From NCBI RefSeq assembly GCF_018128285.1, contig NZ_CP072380.1, forward strand, positions 806,001 through 870,000: 64,000 bases of DNA, written 5' to 3'. Below the pieces are notes generated by a model. The model saw only the letters and a program-made list of their open reading frames with translations. It did no database searches and was not told the origin of the DNA. This document shows, in pieces, positions 46,827-55,203 of the stretch (position 1 is its first letter; each line of letters opens with the position of its first letter). The position numbers and the translations under genes are program-made. The stretch comes from Atopobium sp. oral taxon 416 (GTDB lineage: Bacteria; Actinomycetota; Coriobacteriia; Coriobacteriales; Atopobiaceae).

Positions 46827-47151
46827 CTCTTCCACCGGCGATGCGCAGGTGCACCAGGACGTCGAACTGCCTCGAGAGGCTCAACGCTAAGGTGAAGCGC
46901 CGGGCGAAGGTCATCGGCGTGTTCCCGAGTAAGGGCTCGCTAATAAGGCTTGTCGGGACCTACCTCATCGAGGAGAACGACAGGTGGGCCGCCAAGAGCA
47001 AGCAGTACTGGCTGCCGGCGGTCGAGGGGCTATGAGAGGAGGAAGGGGGATCTCGAGGAGATAGCCCGCACGCAGCGGCGGATGAGACTCGCTTCGTGAC
47101 GGCTCGCAGGGGCGTTTGCTTACGAGGCAATTTACACACGATTTCGGACTT
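46827..47151 (+). mobile_element. IS256-family element, 3' half, right arm of a mosaic
   Basis: The plus strand encodes RRCTRTSNCLERLNAKVKRR, AKVIGVFPSKGSLIRLVGTY, LIEENDRWAAKSKQYW and ends near 47036; the terminal repeat TTTACACACGATTTCGGACT lies at 47131-47150. It is oriented opposite to the left arm, so the IS3 element is flanked by two different IS256 3' halves. Confidence 0.72.
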
Positions 47152-47495
47152 GACCTGGGTGTGAGCGTCCTGCAGACAAGCCTGCAGGACACGCCTGCCG
47201 AGGAGGTCTTCGCGCTCTACAAGAAGCGCTGGGCGATTAAGACCTACTTCGACTACTTCAAGAACGGCTAAGACGCGCATACCCTGTGCCAGCAGGACTA
47301 CCACAGGATGCAGGGGCTGGCGTTCATCCTGCTCGTGAGCGCCCTCGTCCACCAGGAGGTCTCGGAGGCGCTCGAGGCCCGTAAGGTCAAGGCTGCCAAG
47401 CGGCATGGTGTCTGGATGGCCTGCAACTGCAAGAAGAGGCGTGTCGAGCTCTTCGAGAAGCTCAACACGCCATTGGAAGTACTCCCCAAATGCTG
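47152..47495 (+). mobile_element. IS4/IS1634-like transposase, C-terminal fragment
   Basis: The plus strand reads TPAEEVFALYKKRWAIKTYF, DYFKNG, a stop, DAHTLCQQDYHRMQGLAFIL, LEARKVKAAKRHGVWMACNC and EVLPKC. The YKKRW..K.YFDYFK pattern is the conserved C1 box of IS4-superfamily transposases. The 5' part is absent. Confidence 0.65.
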
Positions 47496-47585
47496 ACTGT
47501 CTACCTAGAAATCCTGGTTGCTGTGACTAGATGATCGGCGAAATGAAGATATGCCAGCCAAATCTCCCAAACAGAGGGACTGTCT

Positions 47586-47870
47586 CTATTCCTTGAGGTG
47601 GTCATAGAGCCCATCCTCCTCGTCGTTCATGTCGGCGGGTAGGATGGTAGCTCCGTATCTTGGGTCGGCACGCATGACTCTAGTTGCATCATAGCGTGGG
47701 GACTCGTTTGGTCGCATATCAAATGGCAGTCCGCCCACGTCAATTGACTTGATTAAAAAAGTGTTCACTGCGTCCGAAAGGCTCATTCCCCAGTGAGAGT
47801 AAATCTCTGTGGCTTTGGCCTTCACGTCGGGAGACACATACGATTTGATTTCGGCAGTTCTGGATACCAT
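47586..47870 (-). CDS. Orphan RelB/DinJ-family antitoxin
   Basis: A 94-residue antitoxin: MVSRTAEIKSYVSPDVKAKA and EIYSHWGMSLSDAVNTFLIK form the ribbon-helix-helix; the tail ends NDEEDGLYDHLKE. AGGAGG precedes the start. No toxin gene follows; the sequence downstream is transposase debris, so the toxin was probably lost, or the antitoxin acts against toxins of other modules. Confidence 0.82.
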   Translation of the reverse strand: MVSRTAEIKSYVSPDVKAKATEIYSHWGMSLSDAVNTFLIKSIDVGGLPFDMRPNESPRYDATRVMRADPRYGATILPADMNDEEDGLYDHLKE

Positions 47871-48019
47871 AATGAACCTCCTTAATCTATACCTTATCTA
47901 GACACAGTATTCTCCCATTTGTCCTATCATATCGAAGGATAATGGTGCTTCTTCGTCAGAGGCACATTAATGTGGTTCGGTGAAGACGGATGAGTAACAT
48001 GCAGGGGAGGGCTTTAATC

Positions 48020-49560
48020 ATGGCCGAGCCGGGCGACTTGAAGCTTAACGACCGTCCCTTTGCCTTGTAAGCAGTTTTGGACGGCGTAACGCTGCGGTTT
48101 GGTCGGGCCGTGCATGGTGCTGGCGGGGTGAAGGACGTCGTTCTGTGCACTGCGGAGGATGGTAGGGAGTTTGCAGTCCTGGCAAGTGAGTGGCCAAGTC
48201 AGTTGGACCAGATTGCTACGCGAAAGAGCTCGGCAGCGCATAAGATTACCCTCTTCAGGTCGCTTTTTGTGGAAGGCCGGATGCATTTGCTACTGGCTAT
48301 CTGCGCAGAGATGGGCGCATGGAATATAGTCCCGCGTGCTCGAATTTGTGGAAGCCCGGTCTATGCGATTGCCGCCATGTGAAGTGCAGCGAATGTCCGA
48401 ATCGCAACTTGCATGCAATTGGCGACCGTACTCTGATTAGGCATTTCGTGGGCTCGGACTTTCGGCGGAAGGATGTGCTGGGTCTGTATCCCATGACCAA
48501 GGACTCTACATGCTGGCTGCTGGTGACGGACTTTGATGACGATGGGTGGCAGAAGGCTGCTGGTGCGTATCGTGATGCATGTCGGCGTCGCGGTCTTTTC
48601 TGTGCGATCGAGAGGTCGTGGTCTGGCTGTGGTGCGCATGTTTGGTTGTTCTTTCAGGCAGAAGTTCCTGCGGCGAAGGCGCATTTGTTGGGCACGCTCC
48701 TGCTGGACGATGCGCGGCGACACTACTCCAGGATAGGACTCGATTCGTATGACCGACTTTTCCCAACTCAAGATGCTATAACGTCGGATGGCCTGGGCAA
48801 CCTCATAGCTCTATCCCTGCGGGGTGTCGCTGTTCGGGGAGGGCAACAGCGTATTTGTGGATGATGCGTTTGAGCCATATGACAATCAGTGGGTGTTCCT
48901 CTCAACTGTCAAAAAGGTGCCGGCTGTGGTGGCGCATGGGCTGGCGGATGGCTATGTTGTCCCTGGAATAGGAGGAGGTAAATCTCGCTGGAGTAGCGAG
49001 AAAAATACGGTAATCCAGAATGACTTGGCCACCCAGAATGGCGCGACTGTTGCCGATAGCGCGGCGCCCGAAACCGCTGCAGCCCAGTGCCTTACGTCGT
49101 TACAAGTTGATGTCACGTTGGATGGTATGGTTCAGCTGAGAAAGTACCAGCTGTCGCAACCCTTGCTGGCAGACTTGTCGCAGATGGCGGCTATGGCGAA
49201 CTCTGAGCTCTTCTTAAAACAGTGTATGCATCAGAGGATTTACGCAAAGACTACCCCTCGCTTCTTGTGGTTTGGTGAGGAGAATGACGATACGTTGTGC
49301 CTGCCTCGCGGATGCCAGGGTGCGGCTGTGCCCTACTTGTGTGAATGTGACTGCGAGGTCGATTTGCACGACGAGTGGACTTTTGGGCACATGATTCATT
49401 CCAGCTTTGTCGGGACCCTGCGTGAGGGGTAGGACGATGCGATCAATTCGCTTGTGCAGCGCGACGATGGCATGCTGGTGGCTCCCACCGGATTTGGAAA
49501 GACCGTGGTTGCTGCAAATCTTATAGCCAGTAAAGGTGTCACCATACTGGTGCTGATACC
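48020..49560 (+). pseudogene. TOTE-type archaeo-eukaryotic primase-helicase remnant
   Basis: ATG 48020 follows GGGAGGG. The reading contains a stop (TAA 48068), then ITLFRSLFVG, DAFATGYLRRDGRMEYSPAC, KCSECPNRN with zinc-binding Cys, DVLGLYPMTKDSTCWLLVTD, DFDDDGW, IERSWSGCGAHVWLFFQAE, SYDRLFPTQD, GNLIALSLRGVAV, GNSVFVDDAFEPYDNQW, a stop (TAG 49430) in place of Gln, and helicase Walker A VAPTGFGKTVVAANL. This is the primase domain of TOTE conflict systems fused to a DEAD/DEAH helicase. Frameshifts near 48272 and 48827. An IS5-like end cuts it at 49560. Confidence 0.75.
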
Positions 49561-49713
49561 TAGGGAAACGATGATTAATTCGCCTCGATGAGGTAGCTGG
49601 GGCCACACGCTGTATGACATCGGCTCAAAATGTCTCGAACCACACAGCTCCCATGCCCACATAGATGCCTATCTGTCTTCTGGATATAGTATAGCTACAT
49701 CCACACATTCCAG
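49560..49713 (+). mobile_element. IS5-like element, left-end fragment
   Basis: CTAGGGAAACGATGATTAAT and about 130 bases of the common left end, joined at about 49713 to an IS30-like end. It truncates the TOTE-type helicase. Confidence 0.75.
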
Positions 49714-50164
49714 CGACAGATTGTCAAGCTGAGTGCAACATCTCCCTAAAGACCTCGTTGGCTGTCCTGTATTTCAGGACCTTCCTCGCCCTGTCACAGA
49801 TCAGCTCCACCGCATGCTGCACCTCCTCGTTTGTGACCTTTCCGAAGTCTGTGCCCTTAGGGGAAGAACTTGCGCAGGAGCCCGTTGGTGTTCTTAACTG
49901 TCGGCTTTTGCCATAGATGGTGGGGGTCGCAGAAGTAGAACTGCACGCCTCAAAGGGCATCTGTGAGCCCTGTATGCCCTGCGAACTGCTTGCCCCTATC
50001 CGGAAGTGAGTGTCTTAAGGGGACGTCCCTGCAAAAGCCCGACCTCGGCCTTGAAGACGCTCCCGTTATCGTGGTGGCATCTTCTCGCGAAAAGCAGCCT
50101 CACTGCCCTGTCGGCAAGCACAAGCAGGCACATGGGTCCCGCTGCCACGAGCGTGTCGTCTGCC
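49714..50164 (-). mobile_element. IS30-family remnant, copy 2
   Basis: The minus strand from about 50164 carries the C-terminal half of an IS30 transposase, ending GTDFGKVTNEEVQHAVELIC and YRTANEVFREMLHSA. The string CCCCTAAGGG (49856-49865, read on the minus strand) is the same frame break as in copy 1. It is fused at 50164 to peptidase coding sequence. Confidence 0.75.
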
Positions 50165-51181
50165 AAGTCGCCTTCGGGCTTCGAGGACGAGACGGTCGCT
50201 GTGATAAAGGAGTTCTGCTCCGGCTGGGCCGACGTAAAGATGAACTCATTGATGGATGCTCTGATCTATCCGAAGGATTTCAGCGGCATGAAGCCGGCGC
50301 TTATGCTCGATGCCCATGGAGACGAGGTCGGCAGCATGGTCCGCTCGATCCACTCGAACGAGACCATGGGCTTCGTCGAGTTCGAACGCTTTTCTCCCCA
50401 TGTGCTTGCAGGGCAGGATGTCTATGTGCGCACGACAGAAGGACAATGGGTCCTTGCCGTCATCGGCGTGAAGCTGTCACACTTCATGAGCGAAGCAGAG
50501 AGGGCTTCCGGCACAGAGGAGCTCATCCTCGACTTGCGGTGCCACCTCGAAGGAAGAGGTTGTCGAGTGCTTCCATATGGGCATGGGCGAGCCGTTCGTG
50601 CCGGCGACACAGTCTGTCTATGATGCGGAGTACGGCATCGCCTTCGGCAAAGCCTTCGACTGCAAGGCAGGCGTCACGGTGCTGCTCCTGGCGTTGAGAG
50701 AGCTTACAAAGAAGGACCTGCCTTTCGATGTAATGGCCTCGATCGTGTCGATGGAGGAGGTAGGGGAGCGCGGCGTTGCAGCTGCTGTCAGGACCTTCCA
50801 ACCGAAGCTTACCTTCATGTTCGAAAGGTGTCCGGCAGATGATGCATTCCTTCCGTCCGACGATATCCAGGCGGCGCTCTACAAAGGCCCGATATTTCGC
50901 TACTTCGACTGCTGTATGATAACGAACCCGAGATATCAGCGCTATGCGCTTGCCACAGCGAGAGAGCATAGCCTCAGGGTGCAGACAAACGTGCGTGAAG
51001 GCGGCAGCGCTGACGGAGAATCTGCGCACATGCTCGATGTGCCGAGCGTCGTGGTAGGAGTCCCGTGCCGCTACGTCCATGCAGGGTGTGGATCTGCGCC
51101 CTCGATGATATCGAGGAAGTAGCAAAGGTCTGTGTGGCCGTGGCCGAGTCGCTCACGCTGGAAGAGGCAGAGTACTTCTGA
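50165..51181 (+). pseudogene. M42-family (glutamyl) aminopeptidase, 5'-truncated and frameshifted
   Basis: The gene lacks only its first few residues, replaced by IS30. GFEDETVAVIKEFCSGWADV, PALMLDAHGDEVG with the metal-binding His-Asp pair, FSPHVLAGQDVYV, then a frameshift near 50535 into ATSKEEVVECFHMGMGEPFV, EYGIAFGKAFDCKAG, SMEEVGERG with the catalytic Glu, CPADDAFL, NPRYQRYALA and REGGSADG. Near 51085 another shift leads to CALDDIEEVAKVCVAVAESL and the stop at 51179. M42 enzymes are cytoplasmic cobalt- or zinc-dependent aminopeptidases. Confidence 0.78.
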
Positions 51182-51231
51182 CAAGAAGAAGGAGGCAGAG
51201 CCTGAGCCCTGTCTCCTTCAGAGTTCTTTAC

Positions 51232-51810
51232 TATTCGTTGAGATCTATGCTGTCTGAGCCAATGCCTCTTTGACCATGACAGCGACTACAACACGGCAGC
51301 GTCCGTAGCGGGTGTCTGCTCCGGTTGCGCACTCGACGTCCTCGACGCTTTGTGCTCCTGCCGCCACTGTCTGGAAGACCTCGTCCCTCGTCGTTCCCAT
51401 GCAGGGGCAGACGAGCCCTTCCTCATCGGCGCTGTAGCCGCCTCCGTGGTGCCCGCGTCTTCCTTCTGCATCGTCGCCGTGGCGATGGCCGTGGGCCTCT
51501 TCGTCATTGGCGTGATGATGGTAATGGCGGTGCTCATGCTCATCTCCGGTTGCATCTCCATGATGGTGGTAGCGATGGCGGTCATTTCGCCTTCTCCATC
51601 GTGGTGATGGTGGTGGCAATGATGCCCGGCTTTCTCGGCGTCTTCACCGTGATGGTGTCCGTGAGGATGGCAGTCTTCTCCACAGCCATGTTTGTGGCGG
51701 GAAGCTTATGCCATCTCGGCAGCTTCGGGGGTGCTCTTCGTGGCTGCATCGCCTGCAGCGAGGTTCTTGATCTCTTCGTTCGTCTTGTTCGTATCCATAA
51801 GGTAGATTCC
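51232..51810. repeat. 579-bp direct repeat, copy 1
   Basis: From TATTCGTTGAGATC to GGTAGATTCC this segment appears again at 52560-53138 without any difference I could find by reading. It contains a complete dead His-rich gene. Offset 1328 bases. Confidence 0.85.
51245..51798 (-). pseudogene. His-rich BFD-like [2Fe-2S] protein, copy 1
   Basis: ATG 51798 has AAGGAA upstream. The frame reads MDTNKTNEEIKNLAAGDAAT, meets TAA at codon 31 (51708-51706), continues RHKHGCGEDCHPHGHHHGED and HHCHHHHHDGEGE, then needs a one-base shift near 51600 to enter DEHEHRHYHHHANDEEAHGH and the C-terminal domain LVCPCMGTTRDEVFQTVAAG, VECATGADTRYGRC. The last domain resembles Bfd-like iron-sulfur domains, with Tyr where a Cys is expected (TGADTRYGRC). 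The His tract suggests nickel, zinc or cobalt binding. Function inferred only. Confidence 0.65.
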
Positions 51811-51866
51811 TTCCTTGAATGGGAATTCTCACTTTGTAGTATTGCTATAGTAAAATAATGTTTTGC

Positions 51867-51880
51867 ATTGTGATTACAAT
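51867..51880. promoter_or_regulatory. Inverted repeat upstream of the third TA operon
   Basis: ATTGT-GATT-ACAAT lies 50 bases upstream of the antitoxin start in an AT-rich promoter-like region; a candidate RelB/DinJ operator. Confidence 0.4.
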
Positions 51881-51929
51881 ACATTGCGAAGGGTATACAA
51901 ATATAGAAAATAGTGGGGAAGGGGTATCA

Positions 51930-52214
51930 ATGTCGACAGCAAATATCAACGTTCGGGTAGATGCCGATTTGAAGCGGTCTGCCGAGGATTTGTTCAACGA
52001 TTTGGGATTGAACATGACAGCTGCAATTACCATGTTTCTGAAAAGCGCAGTCAGTCACGATGGCATACCGTTCGAAGTGAAGCGTGTCATTCCCAATGCA
52101 GAAACAAAGGCTGCGCTTGCCGAGTATGATGCGATGAAGAATCATCCGGAGAGCTATAAGCGATACAGCTCTTTTGATGCGATGGCTGATGAGGTGCTGG
52201 GCAATGATGCTTGA
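51930..52214 (+). CDS. RelB/DinJ-family antitoxin (third TA module)
   Basis: A 94-residue antitoxin closest in appearance to E. coli DinJ: MSTANINVRVDADLKRSAED, LFNDLGLNMTAAITMFLKSA, VSHDGIPFEVKR. The start at 51930 follows GGGGAAGGGG; an upstream ATG at 51858 would add an unnatural 24 residues. It overlaps the toxin gene by 11 bases. Its base composition is lower in GC than the surrounding repeats, which suggests transfer. Confidence 0.9.
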   Translation: MSTANINVRVDADLKRSAEDLFNDLGLNMTAAITMFLKSAVSHDGIPFEVKRVIPNAETKAALAEYDAMKNHPESYKRYSSFDAMADEVLGNDA

Positions 52215-52479
52215 GGTAGTGCCTTCTAATCAGTTTAGAAAGGATTTGAAACTTGCTAAGAAGCGTGGTCTAAGAATCTCAAGACTCAAAGAGGTAGTCG
52301 ATACCTTGGCGTCGGGGCAGAAGCTTGATGAAAGATACCGAGACCACAATCTGACGGGCGATTTTCGCGGATTTCGTGAATGCCATATCGAACCAGACTG
52401 GCTGCTTGTCTACCGCATTGGGGAAGAAGAACTCGAACTCTTTCTGTTCCGTACAGGATCGCATTCAGACTTGTTCTAA
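52204..52479 (+). CDS. YafQ-family mRNA interferase toxin (third TA module)
   Basis: A 91-residue YafQ with the complete catalytic set: His in RDHNLTGDFRGFRECHIEPD (His and Asp) and the C-terminal RTGSHSDLF. The N-terminus MMLEVVPSNQFRKDLKLAKK is typical. ATG 52204 or 52207 overlaps the antitoxin end. Intact, between the two direct repeats. Confidence 0.9.
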   Translation: MMLEVVPSNQFRKDLKLAKKRGLRISRLKEVVDTLASGQKLDERYRDHNLTGDFRGFRECHIEPDWLLVYRIGEEELELFLFRTGSHSDLF

Positions 52480-52559
52480 TCCTTTCTCGAAGCTGCTATC
52501 CATCTACCTACTCTCTTCGATGGATTGCTATAGAACCTATCTGGTATGGTGTCATTGTT

Positions 52560-53138
52560 TATTCGTTGAGATCTATGCTGTCTGAGCCAATGCCTCTTTG
52601 ACCATGACAGCGACTACAACACGGCAGCGTCCGTAGCGGGTGTCTGCTCCGGTTGCGCACTCGACGTCCTCGACGCTTTGTGCTCCTGCCGCCACTGTCT
52701 GGAAGACCTCGTCCCTCGTCGTTCCCATGCAGGGGCAGACGAGCCCTTCCTCATCGGCGCTGTAGCCGCCTCCGTGGTGCCCGCGTCTTCCTTCTGCATC
52801 GTCGCCGTGGCGATGGCCGTGGGCCTCTTCGTCATTGGCGTGATGATGGTAATGGCGGTGCTCATGCTCATCTCCGGTTGCATCTCCATGATGGTGGTAG
52901 CGATGGCGGTCATTTCGCCTTCTCCATCGTGGTGATGGTGGTGGCAATGATGCCCGGCTTTCTCGGCGTCTTCACCGTGATGGTGTCCGTGAGGATGGCA
53001 GTCTTCTCCACAGCCATGTTTGTGGCGGGAAGCTTATGCCATCTCGGCAGCTTCGGGGGTGCTCTTCGTGGCTGCATCGCCTGCAGCGAGGTTCTTGATC
53101 TCTTCGTTCGTCTTGTTCGTATCCATAAGGTAGATTCC
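52560..53138. repeat. 579-bp direct repeat, copy 2
   Basis: Same sequence and orientation as 51232-51810. Together with the TA module it makes one and a half units of a 1328-bp tandem arrangement. Confidence 0.85.
52573..53126 (-). pseudogene. His-rich BFD-like [2Fe-2S] protein, copy 2
   Basis: Identical to the copy at 51245-51798, including the TAA at codon 31, the frameshift in the His tract and the Tyr at the expected cluster Cys. The upstream ribosome site differs slightly (ATGGAATCTACC). Shared lesions show that the duplication is younger than the damage. Confidence 0.65.
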
Positions 53139-53228
53139 ATTCGGTGATGTCGTGTGATCGCAGCGGTGCTCCTTGGTTCTCAGTACCCGCTGTCTGATTG
53201 CATTGTACCTTGCTAATAGGTTTAAAAG

Positions 53229-54833
53229 AGTCTTCGGTAGTTTGTGTGGCCCGGAGCTCGGCTAGGCAGCCTTCGCCTTGCCTGCCTTCTCCTTCCTCCT
53301 CTTCCTGTCGCGTTCCCGGTCCTTCCGCTTGCGCTCGTCCCTCTTCCGCTTCTCCTCCGCCCTGCCCTCCCAGGGCAGCGCAGGCTGCTTATCGGAGCAG
53401 CGCAGCATGATCAGCGCTCAGAGGTTGTCAGTGTTGCAAAATCCGTATCCGCTGGCTATGGTGACCTTGATCTTGTTGTTGATGCTCTCGACGCGCCCGT
53501 TGCCGGTTCCGAGCTCGACGGCGGCTATCACGTCAGCACGCCTGCGCCTCACCTTCTTCTCGACTGCGACGACGGGCGCGATCCTGCAGTATGCGGTGGC
53601 CTTCAGCCAGCTGTCGTGCAGCCCTTGTGCCTCATGCGCATCCTTTGCGCGGAAGATAGCCCTCAAGATCCTCCTTGAGCGTCCATGCACGTGCAAGATG
53701 GCCCTCTGCGCGCTTCAGCTCTAAGAGCCGCTCCCTCTGCCGCGCGCTCAGGTCCTTAGGGGTTCTTCGCGAGCGCATAGCTGCTCCCCTTAATGCGAAA
53801 GGCATCCGCCGAGAGGCTGCGCGCACGCTCCCTGAGCTCCCCGGTACGTGCTGCGCCCTGGGCTCGGCGGCCCTCGCCTGCCTGTCTGCCTGGCGCGCTG
53901 CCTGCCATTCGTCGCGCCTCACCCGCTCGAGCACATCGTTTATCCATTCGACCACATGGAAGGGGTCCATGACCCATCTTGCATTGGGGCAGCGACGCCA
54001 GAGTAGCTCTTCTATCCACTTCGCTGCGTCTGCCGTGACGACCTCGATCGAGCTTTTCTGCTCGCGCGTAAGCCCGTCCAGGAAAAGCGACAGCACCTCC
54101 TTGCCGTATCCCTCCTGTGCCCAAACGAGGCATCCCAGATCATGGTCGACAACGGCCGTGAGGTATCTGTGGCCCTTCTTGTAGCTCGTCTTGTCTTATG
54201 CCTTTGTGCCTCAGGCCGTCGATGTGGCCCTGTCCGCGTGCAGCCTCGATCTCCTCCTACACCCGCCTGCAGATGCCGCCCACGCTCTTCCACTCGATCC
54301 TGGCCAGCCTTGCAGTCCATAAGAGCGGGCTGTGAACAGCGAGGCACGCCACCCACTCCTTAAAGTCACGCGTGACCCTCGACCCCGCCCTTGCCCCACA
54401 ACACCCTCTCCTCATGCACGCCGTGCTCGGGGCAGCTCACGCGTGCGGGGCGCTACTTAAGGTAGCACCTCGAGGAGGCGAGCTCCATCGCCCTCCACCG
54501 CCTCGCCGGCACGTGGTCGTGGCAGCTGCAGCAACGCCCACACACCGGGCACCTCAGCTGCTCGCGCCTGTGCGGCCTCACCCGCACGACTATCGAGTCC
54601 CCCTTATCGCGGCTCCCACCACGACAGTCTTCACAAGCGACAGGACGTAGTGCAGAATCGTTCCCATGTGCGGTCCTCCCTTCGGATCGGATGCATTTGA
54701 CGAAGTGAAATCCTTCGGGAAAACGGCGCGGGGCGGCCCCTCGCGGGGCCGTTCGTCTTGAGACTGCGTGTTTTCTGCATGCGAGCTGCGCAAAGCCATG
54801 GCGGGCTACCCACACAAACTACCGAAGAGCCAA
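53229..54833 (-). mobile_element. ISL3-family element (broken transposase)
   Basis: Terminal repeats TCTTCGGTAGTTTGTGTGG at 53231 and its complement CCACACAAACTACCGAAGA ending near 54830. The minus strand codes for an ISL3 transposase: zinc-finger-like CPVCGRCCSCHDHVPARRWR, then TADAAKWIEELLWRRCPNAR, WVMDPFHVVEWINDVLERVR and the C-terminal VELGTGNGRVESINNKIKV. At least three frameshifts separate these parts. Confidence 0.75.
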
Positions 54834-54912
54834 AAGCATTCAATATTCGGCTGTCAAAGTGTAAAATCCAATAAAACTTACTTACCTAAAACTTCTCCTA
54901 CAATCTTTTAAT

Positions 54913-55145
54913 CAGGTCTTGACTTCATATAACTGATCTCCTCTGCGTGCTGGCGGAGCCTCATGCCGTCCTCGGTGAACGTCAGCGGTTCGTGTGCCTG
55001 AAGAGAGCGCAGCCAAGCTCGGTCTCGAGCTCTACGATCTGACGCGAGAGCGCCAGCTGCATCACATGCAGGACATTTGCCGCCTCTGTCATGTTCTCTT
55101 CGCGGGCGACCACCTAAAAGTATCGAAGAGTTCTTATCCACATGT
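54913..55145 (-). pseudogene. LysR-family regulator, N-terminal fragment
   Basis: The minus strand reads VAREENMTEAANVLHVMQLA, LSRQIVELETELGCAL and TEDGMRLRQHAEEIS in two frames. It is a diverged, shortened relative of the LysR gene at 40540-41418 and stops at about 54913. An IS5-like element begins 59 bases upstream of it. Confidence 0.65.
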
Positions 55146-55203
55146 CGTGCTCTATCCTATAGTGCCGAATGGCTGGCTTTGCAGGGAAGATGCAGTTTTG
55201 CCC

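Noticed and set aside
812-49432. Genome-wide reassignment of TAG to an amino acid
   Set aside because: Many intact genes here (thiC, thiD, pcp, nagZ-like) end in TAG at the proper length, TAA stops occur inside genes too, and frameshifts accompany the stops, so decay or error is simpler.
51325-51607. Hydrophobic plus-strand frames opposite the His-rich gene
   Set aside because: The Val/Met-rich reading (MVVAMMP...) is the complement of His codons (CAT/CAC to ATG/GTG); it is a composition artefact.
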